Shown: positions 1-11,659, numbered from the stretch's first letter. The stretch: 64,000 nt of DNA from Lycium barbarum (GCF_019175385.1 NC_083348.1:51544950-51608949); one strand, 5' to 3'. Notes: generated by a model not told the origin, from the sequence alone. Numbers and translations: made by a program.

Positions 1-1193
1 TCGGGCAGCATCTCCCCTATTTATATGCCTAGCCAAAAATCACAATCCAGCAAACAACAACAATAACAACAACAATACCAACATCAACAACAATATTATC
101 AATACTAATATATTCCATAAAACATCCCACACGATGTTTTTCAACATACAACAACCATATACACTTTCTTTCTTCCCAATCAAGGAGCGTAATCTCATCA
201 ACACACCAACAACATTAGATACCGTCTTTATACATGTAAATCAGCCCAGCCACATGGCCACAACAAGCTCAAAAAAGTCCATAAACACAACAACTACAAC
301 ACGACACTTTATAACCTTTCCTCCATAACTATTTTCACTTTTAAGACTTGTTAAACCTTCAAATCAACTCAACATAAGAAATAGGATGAATAACATACCT
401 TATACTTCACGAAATTCAGCTGCACCAACTTTCTTCAAGACCAAACTTATCACAACATCAAGTAGAAGCAAGAACAATCACCTTTCAGGGTCTAGTTTGG
501 TGTAATATTGTTAAATTCTTGATTTAATGGGCTATAAATGTTTCGGGGATGTGTTGGGAAGTGTCTAGGACTTATGAGAATTTAATATGCTGAAAAAATG
601 GAGTTGTTGGGTGTTTTTATACCCCTCATAAGTCGGTTCCACCGACTTTCCCAAATGGGACCCACGGAAGCCATTTGGCAGCTTGAAGTTTTTATCTTAA
701 AATGGTCATAATTCATGATCCGGATATCGTATGAGGGCCCCAGGACCTGTGGTTGGAAATATCTTTCAATTGTCTACAACTTTCATTTTTAGTGTGTTTC
801 CAAATTCCAAACATCTAGCTTTTTGGCCCCTTCAAGTCAGATCATCCGAAAATGTATCCTTAAATCATCCTTTTGGAGGGCTTATCCCCATATTTGGCTT
901 AAGGGTCTTTCTTAAGATTTGCTCAACTTCCCATATACTACTCATATCAATTTTCATATATCCTTTATAAAACCCCGACATGTGGGCCCCACCTTAACTT
1001 ACGGTTACGAGGGCTACTCATACAAGTAACGTGTTAACTGATTTACTCCATACGCTCTCCAAATGTCATATATATATTCTTATACTCAGATCATATAATC
1101 TTCATCCCTGATCCTAGTATAACGTTTCTCTCCCTTGAGATCATACTAAGCCGTCTACAGTCTTGGTAACACGAAATTTTTCGGGGTGTAATA
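1..1193 (-). mobile_element. Ty3/gypsy LTR fragment (element H), cut by the window edge
   Basis: Minus-strand LTR piece. Its outer end is at 1193 (plus strand reads ...GGGTGTAATA, a mutated TGTTACA-type terminus). There is no polypurine tract to its right, so this should be the 5' LTR of a minus element lying mostly left of the window. It is homologous in inverted orientation to 5690-6410 and in the same orientation to 14470-15585 plus 34325-34532: the shared blocks around 840-980 and 980-1193 line up with A's LTR. The window opens inside the conserved GGGAGATGCTGCCCGA motif. Short ORFs here are LTR shadows. The boundary at 1193 is inferred from element A. Confidence 0.75.
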
Positions 1194-1592
1194 GTTAGAC
1201 TACCTCTGAATTGTTGGAAATAGGAATGGTGAATTTTGAAATGATTATGAGGATAGAATGGCTTTCCAAGTGTCATACAATTCTAGGAGACCAATTAAAA
1301 TTAGTTAGGCTTGTATTTCTAGATGAACCCTTTATGAATAGAAGAGTAATATCGTTAAATCTCGAGGTAGACTACATGTGTAAATCCCTTATTCCATGCT
1401 TAGGCATGTCTGGTGTAGTTAAGGGAGGTTCGGTGAGGGATATATGGTTATTGTTATAGTATTATATGAGTTTTGTTTGAGATAGCTTACAATACAAAGG
1501 AACACTAGCGAGAATATTGAAGACTTGAGGTTTAGTGAAAATCTTAGGCCATGACTTTCATTCGGGGATGAATGATCCTAAGGAAGGGATAA
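1194..1592 (+). mobile_element. 3' end of the internal region of gypsy element G, with PPT
   Basis: Non-coding tail of a truncated plus-strand gypsy element. It ends in a short hairpin (TCATTC 1558-1563 pairs with GAATGA 1570-1575) and a purine-rich primer site for plus-strand DNA (AAGGAAGGGATAA, 1580-1592) directly before an LTR starting TGTAACACC. This is the same order as in elements B, C, D, E and I. No gag or pol is left; the 5' part is lost at the junction with H near 1193. Confidence 0.65.
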
Positions 1593-4149
1593 TGTAACAC
1601 CCCATAACTTTGGGTTAGGTGTGAAAGTGTAAAACTAGTAATAAGATGACATTTTAGCTATATTAATCCATTTGGGATGAATTTGGGTGATAAGTAGTCA
1701 TTTTGGAGTCAACCCAAAAAGTGAAGTTCGTTAGAGTTCTCAAACTCATCCAACTTTCAGTAGGTCTGACTTCTAAGACAGGTTCGTGAAAATAAGTTGT
1801 GAATTTGGGAAAACTTCCTTAATTAAAGTTGTAGGGATTCGAAATACCTTTCAAAATATAGGTCTCTTAGCTCCAACAGAGCTCTGTGCTAGGAGATATA
1901 CCCTTTTTACTGAACATTGTCTGTGCAGAGTAAAAATTAGGCGTGTGCGGCGCCCCGGGCAGTGCCCCAGGCCAAATTTTCATGAAATTCAAAATTTTAA
2001 CACCGTTAAAATAGATACACTGTGTGTGCCACCCGGGGAAATGCTCAAGCGACGCACCAGACCATTTTATGCCTGAAGTAATTTTTTTCGAATTTTATAA
2101 AAGCCTAACTTTGTTATATTCATTCCAACTTCGTTTTGGCTGACTTTTGGAGAGGAAACAACCCTAGGGTTTTCCCAAAACATATAAGGTAAGTTCTTGA
2201 TCAATTCCCATCATTACTTCATCAATGTAGCATCAAATTAACACTAGTTCATTTTCCAAAAACCCTAGATTCTTGAAACCCAAGAAAGGGAAGAAGAAAG
2301 GGACGTTTGGAGACATTGAGCTTCCTTCAATAAGGTATGATACTTGCATTTTATGATATTATTGAAAGGGTTTAGACTAGTGTAGGTTATCCTATGGGAT
2401 TGGAATCCATGATTGATTCATGAAGTGTTCAACAACACGTTCTAGACATGAAAACCCTAGTTTTTATTTTTATTTTTATAAAAGGGGTATATGGGTAGAA
2501 TTAGATTAAAGCTCTAATATTTCTCAACTAAAACCATTGTAGTGTGATTGTAGAACCTTGGGAATTACGTTTGAGGGGGATTTCAGGTATGTCTATATTT
2601 CGAAAATCTTCTTTTCAAGTATGCATACTTTTGAAGTACGTTTATATTGTAAAGGCATGATTTGTATTTGAGAATCCTTCCTTGATTGTTTGTATAAGTT
2701 ATAACTCTTTTTTGGTGGAATTTCTTTTGGAATTAACGATGATTTCTTTTAGACAAGGTCATGCATGTGTAGGGTCAAGCCCGCATCGAACCTTATACGA
2801 TCTATACTACTTTGTGAAACTCGCTTTTCCTATTATTAGATGATTGATCTTATTTTTATAAAGGTTGGACCTCAAACTTGTTTTGTTGTTGAATGGGTTT
2901 CTTGAACTTGAAATTGAATAAGAGATTTGAATAAGATTCTAAATCGGTTATGACTTGAAATGCCTCTATTTTGAGATGATGACTTGAGAAGTGAGATTCG
3001 GCTCTAAGCCATGATTGTTGATTCGGTAATATGCCCTGATTTGTATTTTGTTTGTGTTTGGGCCTGTATGGGCAAGTGTGCTAGTCCAGAGGATGATTAG
3101 CCGTTATGGATCTTAACATATCGATACAAGTATTGCTGTGTCAGCCCAGATGATGATTGACCTCCATTGCTTTCTAGCCTGGAGTATCTATTGCTATGTC
3201 GGTCCAGAGGACGATTGACCTCCGAGGTATGTCTCCCGGTGCATTTGTTGATGTGCTAATCCAGAGGATGATTAGCCTCCGTTGGAGTATCTATTGCTCT
3301 GCTAGTCCAGAGGACAATTAGCTTACGTGATTTCCTAACCTGGAGTATCGATTGATTGATTTGCCCGTGAATGGCTTGTTTCGTGCTTTAATTAGCCTGT
3401 GAGTGGCTTGTTTCGTATCTTGTTGCCTGTGAGTGGCTTGCGGTGATAGTGAATTCGTAAGTGAAATACTTGGCCTGGTAAATGGTAAGGAGTTAAGTTA
3501 ATGTGTCCTTAATTGTTTGATTCTGTGATGATTCTTCAATGTTGTTGACTTACTTTATTCCTAGGTTTGGAACTACTATTTTCATTCATATCATTTTATT
3601 GATTTTATTCATCATATCTCGTTTTGTTAACTATTGCCCCTTAGACACTCATTGAGTACCAAGTACTCAGGCATACCATTGTTGTTTTTTATGCTATGTT
3701 AGGTATCATTGAGGAGCAGGTTCGTGATACGCCTACGACTTAACAGAACTTGCTGCTTTCGAGACTATTTGGTGAGCCCACATGATTGTTCGTGGGGCAC
3801 CATTCTATCTTTACTTTTTTTTCGTATTTTAGTTTTGGGTTGCGTCCCGATGTTTTTAGACACTCTTTATTATCTGAGAAGCTCCATAGATAGTATACAT
3901 TTTTGTGGGTAGTTGTCGAGTTTTTTAACTCTTGGGCACGACATACGTTTGATTTAGTTTTATAATATTAAAGACTTCCGCTAATTTAATTCATATCTAA
4001 AGATTCGTTTGAATTTATTTTATAAAATGTTTGAGGTGATTATTGAACCTGTTGGGTTCAAGTGTTATTATTGCGTCTTTTAGGTTCTTCCGATGTTGTT
4101 CATGGTGTCAGATGCCGGTCACGTCTAGGGTGGGTTTTGGGGTGTGACA
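1593..4149 (+). mobile_element. 3' LTR of gypsy element G
   Basis: LTR of 2557 bp starting TGTAACACCCC and ending GGTGTGACA, consistent with TG...CA ends. It is preceded by a polypurine tract and so is read as a 3' LTR. The flanks GATAA (1588-1592) and GATGA (4150-4154) are one base from a five-base target duplication, so a solo LTR inserted in other DNA is a weaker alternative. Inside are a tandem array (about 3060-3330) and a GTAC hairpin (TGAGTAC 3653-3659 with GTACTCA 3663-3669) at the place where the other LTR families carry their hairpin run. The family differs from the LTRs of A-E. Confidence 0.75.
3060..3335 (+). repeat. Minisatellite inside LTR of element G
   Basis: About five imperfect copies of a unit built around 'AGTCCAGAGGATGATTAGCC' alternate with 'CTGGAGTATCTATTGCT', with spacing of roughly 60-75 bp. 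Other LTR families in the window have tandem arrays of unrelated sequence at the corresponding place, upstream of the GTAC hairpin. Confidence 0.7.
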
Positions 4150-5363
4150 GATGATTAGTAGTTCAAATGATTAGAATGAGTTACATTCTATGTTTTATAG
4201 GAACAAGGTTTATTGGGGGATTCGGGGGAAGTTAACGAATGAGTTCTATTGTGGCTTATATAAAGAGAAGGTTATTACGACTAACTCAAAGAAATGATTT
4301 ATATCCAGTCTACCAATACATGAGGAAGAGGAAAGGTAATAAGAATTAGAGTCTCTAAGGAAGGGAGCACGACAAGAAGCAACTAAGGAGTCAAAGAAGA
4401 ACATAGGCTAATTTAAGTCTCAAATGATCACCGGTACAAGAGAATCAATGACTTAAGAAGAAAGCACACTCATATTGAAAGGAAGTTATGATTAAGTAAG
4501 ATTTTATCTTACTACCATGTCTATGAGTTTCTATTGTAATTATGTAAAGATTTGAGGAGAGAAAATTGGAGGAAATTTTCAAATATGAATTTGATGATAT
4601 TTTGAGTTGTAAATTAGCTTGAGCTGTGATTATTAGTATGTTATGAGTATAATTTTGCTACGAGGGATAATAATGATGATGAGGAAGTATTATATACACG
4701 TATATGAGGGATTGTGTTGAGGTTGTTGTTGTGGATTGATTATGAAAGGATGTCCAGATGGACAATCTAAAGTAAAATAATCACTGAGAATAATAAGTCA
4801 TCAACTAGGAAATGCTATTGCAAATCATCTGGGCGCTACCATAGATGGAACTATGATGATATTGTAAGGAATTAAAGAGTCTAACCAAGGAATTAAAAGG
4901 AGATGATATGGTATGTATATAAGGTCGACTAGTACTAAAAGGGATGATCTAAAATAGTACCAGAGAAGCAAGCAAGGAAATGTGCTATATCTAAACAAGA
5001 GAATTTGTCTACTAGTAGGGAAATAAGGAACAAGGAAAAAGGGAACAATAATTAAGAGTGCTCATAGATTGGCTGGGAGCCGTATCAATCATGAGTTAGG
5101 ACCATCTTAATGGCAACAGGTCCCAGGAAGGTAACGAGATATCAGTTGACCACTAGGTACATACATAAAAACATGAGGATATGGAACTAATGCGTGAGTT
5201 CAAAAAAGAATTGGGAGAATATGAAAGAAGACTAATGAACCCCTAGTATAAGAGCATCGAGATCAAGAAACAAAGGAGGAAAACTATTTCAGCAAATTAA
5301 TGATAGCATCGTAAGCTCGCAAGCTACAACATTCTAGGACAAATGTTTCTAAGGGGGGAAGAA
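4150..5363 (+). mobile_element. 3' end of the internal region of gypsy element I, non-coding, with PPT
   Basis: Purine-rich, AT-rich sequence with no recognisable coding domain in any frame. It ends with a hairpin (AACATT 5328-5333 with AATGTT 5342-5347) and the tract AAGGGGGGAAGAA (5351-5363) right before an LTR. It resembles the non-coding internal tails of B and D in composition, so I read it as the 3' end of a non-autonomous or decayed gypsy element. Its 5' end is missing. Confidence 0.6.
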
Positions 5364-7826
5364 TGTTACAGCTCGAAAAGTTTTAGCATCGTTTGCGTTG
5401 TAAGTAAACTAACGTAAGCTCGGAGAGGTCATGAAACCCTTAAAAGTTTAAGGAATACTCTTAACAACTATTAAGTAAGTGTCTAAAGGTTCTGGGATCA
5501 AGCAAATTAAAGAAAACAAGTTTGTCGAAAATTTGGAAAAAGTTGGCAGAATTTTGGGCAGAAATTTCGGTCAACTTTAGAAGGGTATATCTCCTAGTAT
5601 ATCAGGATTTTTGAAGTGAAACAAAATCCTAAATTGAATTTTAGGAAGTCTAGTTTCCAATGCAATAAACCATTTGTCAAAATGATATCGGAGAAGGGAG
5701 TTATAGGCATTTCAAGACAAGCCTCATAGCTGCCAAATGGCTCCCCGCGGGCCCCACTTGGAAAGTCGGTGGAACCGACTCTCAAGGGGTATAAGTACCC
5801 TGTTATTACACCTTTTTCATCATTTAAACTTTTGGGAGTTCTAGACACATCCATACACTTCTCTTAAACACTTATAACCCCTTAAATCAAGAATTCAACA
5901 AGATTACAACAAACTAGTTCATGAAAAGTGATTGTTCTTGTTTCTACTTGATATTGTGGTGAGTTTGGTCTTGAAGCAAGTTGGTGTGGATAAATTTCTT
6001 CAATTATAAGGTATGTTATTCATCCTATCTCTTATGTTGAGTTGATTTGAAGGTGTATCAAGTCTTAAAAGTAAAAATAGTTATGGAGGAAAGGTCATAA
6101 AGTGTTGTGTGGTAGTTGTTGAGTTTATGGATTGTTTTAAGCATGTTGTAGCCATGTTGTTGGGATAATTTCCATGTATATGGATGGTATCTAATGTTTT
6201 GGTGTGTGATGAGATTATGCTCCTTGATTGAGAAAAAAAGAAGTGTATATTGTTATTGTTTACTGATAAACATCGTGTGGGGTGTTTTATGGAATATTTG
6301 GTTATTGATGATGAGGCTGTTGGTGTTAGTGTTGTTGTTGTTGTGTTGGTTGTTGGTATTGTGATTTCGGGATAGGGATATAAGCAGGGGAGATGCTGCC
6401 CGAATTTCGGTAGATTTTAAGGGAATTTAATTTGAAGGATTAAGACAACCATATGACGATAAGCCTAACAATAGTATGACTAGTTTTATATGTAGATTAT
6501 GAGACCACGAATGATCTTATGTGGATTTCAAGACGGAAAGTAAGTTGGAAAGTTGAGAAATAAGCTTCTAGGTATGTTAAGGTTATCCTTTCTTTCATTT
6601 TGGCATGATCTATGATAAGTACGAACGTGACGATACTCATAATGAATCCACTCCTAGATGTAGGAGCTCATGTCCCTATGTTTATATTGGTGTTGTTCAT
6701 ATCCCGAGTTCCTTGACTTCTTAAGTCCCGAAGGGGTATCCATAAGTTGTACATTTTCATAATGATGTCTAAATCCCGAAGAGGGCATTCATAAGGCTTC
6801 TTTATTCATATGCATTTCATATTTAATTTTTAAGTCTCGAAGGAGACAAATGAAAAGGGGAAGAATTTCCCATTTTGAACTAAAAATTGCTCCGAAGGGA
6901 GTCCTTTGATGTTTTACAAAGATTATCATGCACTTGCACACTTATATGTATGTACGACATGATTTTATGGGAACGGGGATGGGCTATGGCATTATATACG
7001 CAACCCATCTGATCAGCTGGTATACGATGATTATGATGCCCGAAGGGGCTACCGGATGGGGCCATTATGCTATTATGCCCGAAGGGGCTGTGAGCAGGGC
7101 GAAGGTATTCATTATATATATATATATACTCATGATGTATTAAAAGTTCATATGCACATACATGATTCGCCGGGTTGGTTACAGGTACAGATTGAGTCTA
7201 TTACTCTTATTGTTTCAGTCGAGATATATATTGTTTCAGTTCAGACATACATACTCGGAACATCATTCGTACCGACGTCTATTTGCCTGGGGGCACTGCG
7301 TTTCATGCCATATAGGGTACACAGATGGATAGAGGACCCTTGCTGTAGGATGTTCCCGGGCTATCAGCTGGACTGGTGAACTCCATTTATATTCGAAGGG
7401 TTGCCGAGTCAGAGTACTTGTGTATGTCCTTGAGTCGGATGCATTACGGGTATGTTGGGGCCCTGTCCCAACTTATGTTATGGTAACTTTGTTCTTGGTA
7501 GAGACTTTTGCAGACAGTGTCCTGTGGATAGTGCATCGAGATGTCCACAGTTGTGTGAGGCGGCCAGATAGGTCGATGTGTTCATACATATTGATTTAAA
7601 GATTTTATTGTGACTAACGGTTTTCTTTGACTTAACGATAAGGGAGAAGTCCCTGACATGATGAATGAGTTCTATTAAGATTTTTTCATGTTTTACTTGA
7701 CGGAAGCGTCATTTCATAATTTAAAGGTTCACGAAAAGGTGTGACTTATGAATAGAATGGTAGTATTGCACTCAGCCGAGTAGGGTCTTGGGTGTCAGTT
7801 GTGGCCCTCCGATTCGGGTCGTGATA
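5364..7826 (+). mobile_element. 3' LTR of gypsy element I
   Basis: LTR of about 2463 bp starting TGTTACAGC and ending GGGTCGTGATA (a mutated GTGACA). It carries the shared GGGGAGATGCTGCC-CGAATTTCGG motif near 6387-6410, a splice-donor-like AAG|GTATGT at 6011, an acceptor-like TGTAG at 6491-6495, a second AGGTATGTTAAGG near 6571 and a decayed hairpin run near 7225-7310. Family-wise it matches fragment H in opposite orientation. The right edge abuts coding-like sequence of a Transposase_32-type gene. Confidence 0.75.
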
Positions 7827-8693
7827 GTTTGGAGGTCGAAGAATGTTCGGGACGTGACCTTTCCTCGTGCCTTTGTTGTTGCTTGTGTCCTGGCGGACAT
7901 TTCGGTTAATGTAGGTGCTCAGGTTGTTGCTGATTGGAAGTACTTTCTAAAGGACGGGGGTGAAATTTTGATGTTTCCGTCCTTGATCACCTCACTTTGC
8001 AAGAGGTTTAAGGTGCCAAGAGAAAATGTGACGGATGACTAGGTGCCCAGTGATAATTTATTTCACCCACTTCTGGTGAAGGGTTGGGGTACTGCCGTTG
8101 TTAGTAGGGAGGGTAGGAAAAAGGGGAAGGTTAGTGATGCCCGAGAGGGAAGCAGTGGGACTGGGGCTAATGATGAGGCCGGTGATGAGGGCGCTCAGGA
8201 GACCGAGGCTGGGGCCTCTCGCCTTCAGGGGCCATTTTAGTGCATGGAATCGCACTTTGACGAGATGGTGGGTATGTTCCAGAAATTTCCTATGTTCTCC
8301 GGGGGTTCTAGCTCATCCGGGGATGCTGCCGCCTTTATCCCTAGGGATGAGATGAAGGGTTATTTCAACACCCAGAAGACCATGGGAGAGTTGCTTGCCT
8401 CCATGCAGACAGTCTATTCTACCTTGGCCACAGACCACAGGAATCTTCGGGAGGAGTTCGATGTTGAGGTTGCTCGGAACAGATCCCGGGATAAGGTGTT
8501 CGTCAAGAACTGGAGAGGGACTAAGGCCATATGGGACACAATGCGCCCCGGCATGCCGATTCCCATGGGAGATGAGGACGACTCTAACAGGTATTCCTTC
8601 CTGGAGATGCCCCGATAGGTTGGTGGTACAGCTGGTCAAGTGGAGGTAGTTGGCAGCTCTGACGATGATCATGCGATGAGCAAGATGGACGAT
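7827..8693 (+). pseudogene. Transposase_32-like (putative plant transposon protein) fragment
   Basis: One reading frame (frame of 7788) runs through 7827-8618 with stops at 8040-8042 and 8238-8240 and a natural-looking stop near 8616. The first block, containing ADWKYFLKDGGEILMFPSLI, matches my memory of the Solanaceae 'putative plant transposon protein' family (PF20167, Transposase_32), whose function is unknown. The second block is a low-complexity, acidic, Gly/Glu-rich linker. The third (8244-8618) looks helical and charged (region with STLATDHRNLREEFDVEVAR), possibly coiled coil. The 5' part is missing where LTR I abuts. The gene was the insertion target of element A: its last bases TAGAG (8694-8698) recur at 34533-34537, so its 3' continuation is at 34538 onward. 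Not expected to make a protein. The family call was not searched. Confidence 0.6.
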
Positions 8694-8698
8694 TAGAG

Positions 8699-9391
8699 TT
8701 TCACGACCCGACTAGGGGCCATGACGGGTACCCGAGGCTAACCTCCGAGCACCACTCGTTCTACTACTTATCATGCTCATTAAACGTTCTGTTATCAAAT
8801 CTATACTCAATTTATAAGAAAATCATCTTTCATTTGAAAACATAAATACCTTTATATACATAAGCCTTCTGGCAATCAAAATAATATATATCTATAGATA
8901 GTAGCAAACTCGTGAGACCATGTAACCCACACTGCGTATCTACGAGCCTCTACTAGAATACTAAACATATGGATGGGACAAGACCCTGTCGTGCCCAAAA
9001 TATACATGTACACAAAAGAATAATCATAAGCACCTCCGGAACAATGGAGTGCTCTCAAATCAGCTACTAGCCCCTACGAGTCTGGATCAAGTTCGCCTCC
9101 CTGTCTACCTGTGGGCATGAACACAGCGTCCAAAGAAAACGGACGTCAGTACGAACATTGTACTGAGTATGAGAGGCATAAGCAATGAAAAATATGTCAA
9201 TGAGATAAAGGAAGCATCAATAAGGAGCAACTGTATATAACTATCACTTATAAAAGAATCACATATGCTGGCTTACACATAATCATCATCATGCCATAGA
9301 TGCATCATAAGCATAAGCATATAAGCATAAGCTGCCCGTCCTTGTAGGTACGGTGTGATAATAATTAACCTGCGTCCAGGCCTCCCGCGTC
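8699..9391 (-). mobile_element. Truncated 3' LTR of element A
   Basis: It matches 13215-13911 of the 5' LTR, beginning TTTCACGACCC where the 5' copy has TGTCACGACCC. It holds only the terminal ~690 bp (in sense, the last part) of a ~2.58 kb LTR and breaks off at CCTCCCGCGTC (9381-9391), where pol sequence begins. This copy retains the three perfectly paired hairpins at 9109-9165 that are partly mutated in the 5' copy. Confidence 0.88.
9109..9165 (-). other. Triple hairpin of LTR A (3' copy)
   Basis: Three perfect stems abut one another: CTGTG 9109-9113 with CACAG 9122-9126, CGTCC 9127-9131 with GGACG 9141-9145, and CAGTAC 9147-9152 with GTACTG 9160-9165. The 57-nt length equals that of the homologous run in element B, while two of the three stems have different bases that still pair. 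The 5' copy at 13625-13681 has lost some pairs. Confidence 0.7.
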
Positions 9392-9937
9392 CAAAATATA
9401 CTGTGCCAAAAATTCTGCTATGCCTCTCTTCATGCCATCCCACCAATATATGAACTTAAGATCATGATACATCTTTGTCGCACCTGGGTGAATAGAATAC
9501 CGAGAATAATGGGCTTCTTCTATAATTCGTTGGCGCAACTCTGCAACATTCGGCACACATAGCCTTCCTCGGTATCTAAGAATTCCATCCGTGGAAACAT
9601 CAAATGGGAACTTCTCTTTTTCATAAGATGTGTCTCTGTAATGGCACAATTTAGGATCTTCATACTGACGCTCTTTCACTTCTATGTTCAAAGATGAAAC
9701 TGTGGGATCATAAATGTCAATCCCTGCACTACCCGAATCAATTACACGTACTCCAAGATTAGCTAGTTGGTGGAGCTCATGAACTATCCCTTTCTTTTCC
9801 GGAGGAATTCCACATAGGCTGCCCATTGATCGGCGGCTAAGCGCATCAGCTACTACATTTGCTTTTCCGGGGTGGTATAAAATATTCACATCGTAATCTT
9901 TTAACAATTCTAACCACCGCCTCTGCCGCAGGTTCAA
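9391..9937 (-). pseudogene. RNase H end and integrase N-terminal (H2C2) fragment of element A
   Basis: Translation opens with the RNase H/integrase linker (KDYDVNILYHPGKANVVADA, a connection-domain hallmark of Ty3 elements). It runs through a spacer to the integrase zinc-binding region, where HYSRYSIHPGATKMYHDL and YWWDGMKRGI are visible. The expected paired cysteines after FLAQ are absent because the sequence passes into LTR DNA at about 9391, reading out as junction-encoded residues to a stop at 9365-9367. No DDE catalytic core or chromodomain remains. Same frame as the upstream gag-pol. Non-functional. Confidence 0.85.
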
Positions 9938-9943
9938 CTCCTT

Positions 9944-10420
9944 CTACTTGAAAATGTATTGAAAACTTTTATGATCTGTATAGATATCGACATACACGCC
10001 ATACAAATAATGTCTCCACATTTTTAATGCATGAATAACCACAGCCAATTCGAGATCATGAGTTGGATAGTTCTTTTCATGTTTCCGTAGCTGTCTCGAA
10101 GCATAAGCAATAAATCTACCATGCTGCATCAATACACGACATAACCACGAAGCATCACAATACACGACATAACCATCTGACCCTTCTGGGAGTGTCAAGA
10201 CTGGAGCCGAGGTTAATCTATCTTTCAACTCTTGGAAGCTGCGTTCACAAGCATCATTCCATTGAAATTTAGTTGACTTCTGGGTAAATTTCGTCAATAG
10301 GGATAAAATAGAGGAAAATCCCTCTACGAATCTTCTATAATAACCTACCAATCCCAGAAAACTACGAACTTATGTAGGCGTCGTAGGCCTTGGCCAAGTC
10401 TTCACAGCTTCAATTTTTTA
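9944..10420 (-). pseudogene. RT thumb / RNase H region of element A
   Basis: The polyprotein frame continues from reverse transcriptase: [12 protein letters not shown] (RT C-terminal/tether region) is followed by an RNase H-like stretch with [28 protein letters not shown] and the [10 protein letters not shown] block, all standard for Ty3/gypsy RNase H (degrades RNA of the RNA:DNA hybrid). In-frame stops at 10418-10420, 10370-10372 and 9944-9946 break it, with no frameshift. A short local duplication is visible near 10130-10165, where the words for catching 'tacacgacataaccacgaagcatc' recur, so the block around the catalytic Asp is disturbed. Confidence 0.85.
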
Positions 10421-10522
10421 AGTGTCAACTCGAATGCCATCGTCTGAAATAACATGGCCCAGAAATGACACAAAATTTAGCCAAAACTCGCACTTTGAAA
10501 ATTTTGCATACAATTCTCGGGC

Positions 10523-11098
10523 TCAAAGAATGCCAAGAATAATTCGCAAATGATCTGCATGTTCTGATTCTGTGCGAGAATGCACCAGAATATCATCAAT
10601 AAATACTATCACAAATAAATCCAAAAGAGGCCTGAATACATTGTTCATCAGATTCATAAACACGGTCGGAGCATTAGTCAACCCGAACGACATCACCCGG
10701 AATTCATAGTGGCCATATCTCGTTCTGAAGGCCGTTTTAGGAATATCCGCTTCTCTAACTCTCACTTGATGATAACCCGACCTCAAATCTATTTTTGAAA
10801 ACCACTTGGCACCCTGTAGTTGATCAAACAAATTGTCAATCCTTGGGAGAGGATATTTATTCTTTATTGTCACCTTGTTCAACTGCCTATAATCGATGCA
10901 CATTCCTAGGGAACCATCCTTCTTTCTCACGAACAAGACTGGTGCACCCCACGGTGAAGAACTAGGTCTATTAAACCCTTTTTCAAGAAGATCTTTCAAC
11001 TGTGCCTTTAGCTCTTTCAATTCTGCCGGAGCCATTCGATAAGGAGGAATAGAAATAGGCTTAGTGTCCGGCAACACATCAATGGCGAAGTCAATTTA
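10523..11098 (-). pseudogene. Reverse transcriptase core of element A
   Basis: This 184-residue stop-free segment holds the palm and fingers of a Ty3/gypsy reverse transcriptase. Visible are the [17 protein letters not shown] entry, [68 protein letters not shown] and the catalytic FIDDILVHS box (two aspartates kept). It copies element RNA to DNA in the virus-like particle. Flanking stops at 11096-11098 (TAA) and 10523-10525 (TGA) lie in the same frame as gag and the rest of pol. Best preserved domain of the element. Confidence 0.92.
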
Positions 11099-11399
11099 TC
11101 TTTCTGGAGGAAGACCTGGAAGTTCGTCTGGAAACACATCTGGGAATTCATTCACTACCGAAACTGATTGGAAAGTTGGCGGCTTTGCCTCGGTGTTATG
11201 TACTCAGACTAGATGATAAATATAGCATTTATCTATCATCTTTCTAGCCTTAAGGTAGGAAATAAACCTACCTTTCGGCGATGCTGCCTTACCTTTCCAC
11301 TCAAGCACGGGCTCTCCCGGAAATTAGAATCGAACCACTTTCAATCGGCAATCGACATTAGCATAACATGATGCCAACCAATCTATACCCATAATTACA

Positions 11400-11655
11400 T
11401 CGAAATCTAACATTTCCAGCTCAATCAAATCAGCTTTTGTCTAGCGATCTCATATCACAACTACACAATTTTTATACACTTGTCTTGCTATCACGGGATC
11501 ACCAACCGGAGTAGACACCTCAAAAGGTTTGATTGGCTCAGGTTTCACCCCAATACAACCTGCAACATATGGAGTAATATAAGAAAGAGCAGAACCCGGA
11601 TCTATCCGTGCATATACATCACGGGAGAATATAGACAATGTACTTGTAACCACAT
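11400..11655 (-). pseudogene. Aspartic protease of element A
   Basis: Retropepsin-like segment. LSIFSRDVYARIDPGSALSY contains the D-x-G active-site triplet in the DPGS form common in this plant lineage, followed by the flap-side stretch ending near VIARQVYKNCVVVI. It would cut the gag-pol polyprotein. Stops at 11450-11452 (TGA) and 11441-11443 (TAG) interrupt it shortly before the LIELEMLDFDVIMGIDWLA block that links to RT. The gag frame runs straight in, so the polyprotein was fused gag-pro-pol. Confidence 0.85.
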
Positions 11656-11659
11656 CCGG

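Noticed and set aside
1588..4154. Perfect target duplication for LTR G as a solo LTR
   Set aside because: GATAA and GATGA differ by one base, and the purine tract plus hairpin upstream make a 3' LTR with internal remnant more likely.
7788..8042. Starting the Transposase_32-like gene at ATG 7788
   Set aside because: 7788-7826 belongs to the end of LTR I, so that ATG is not the gene's own start.
8313..8672. 119-codon minus-strand ORF opposite the Transposase_32-like gene
   Set aside because: Antisense shadow of the third coding block of the pseudogene.
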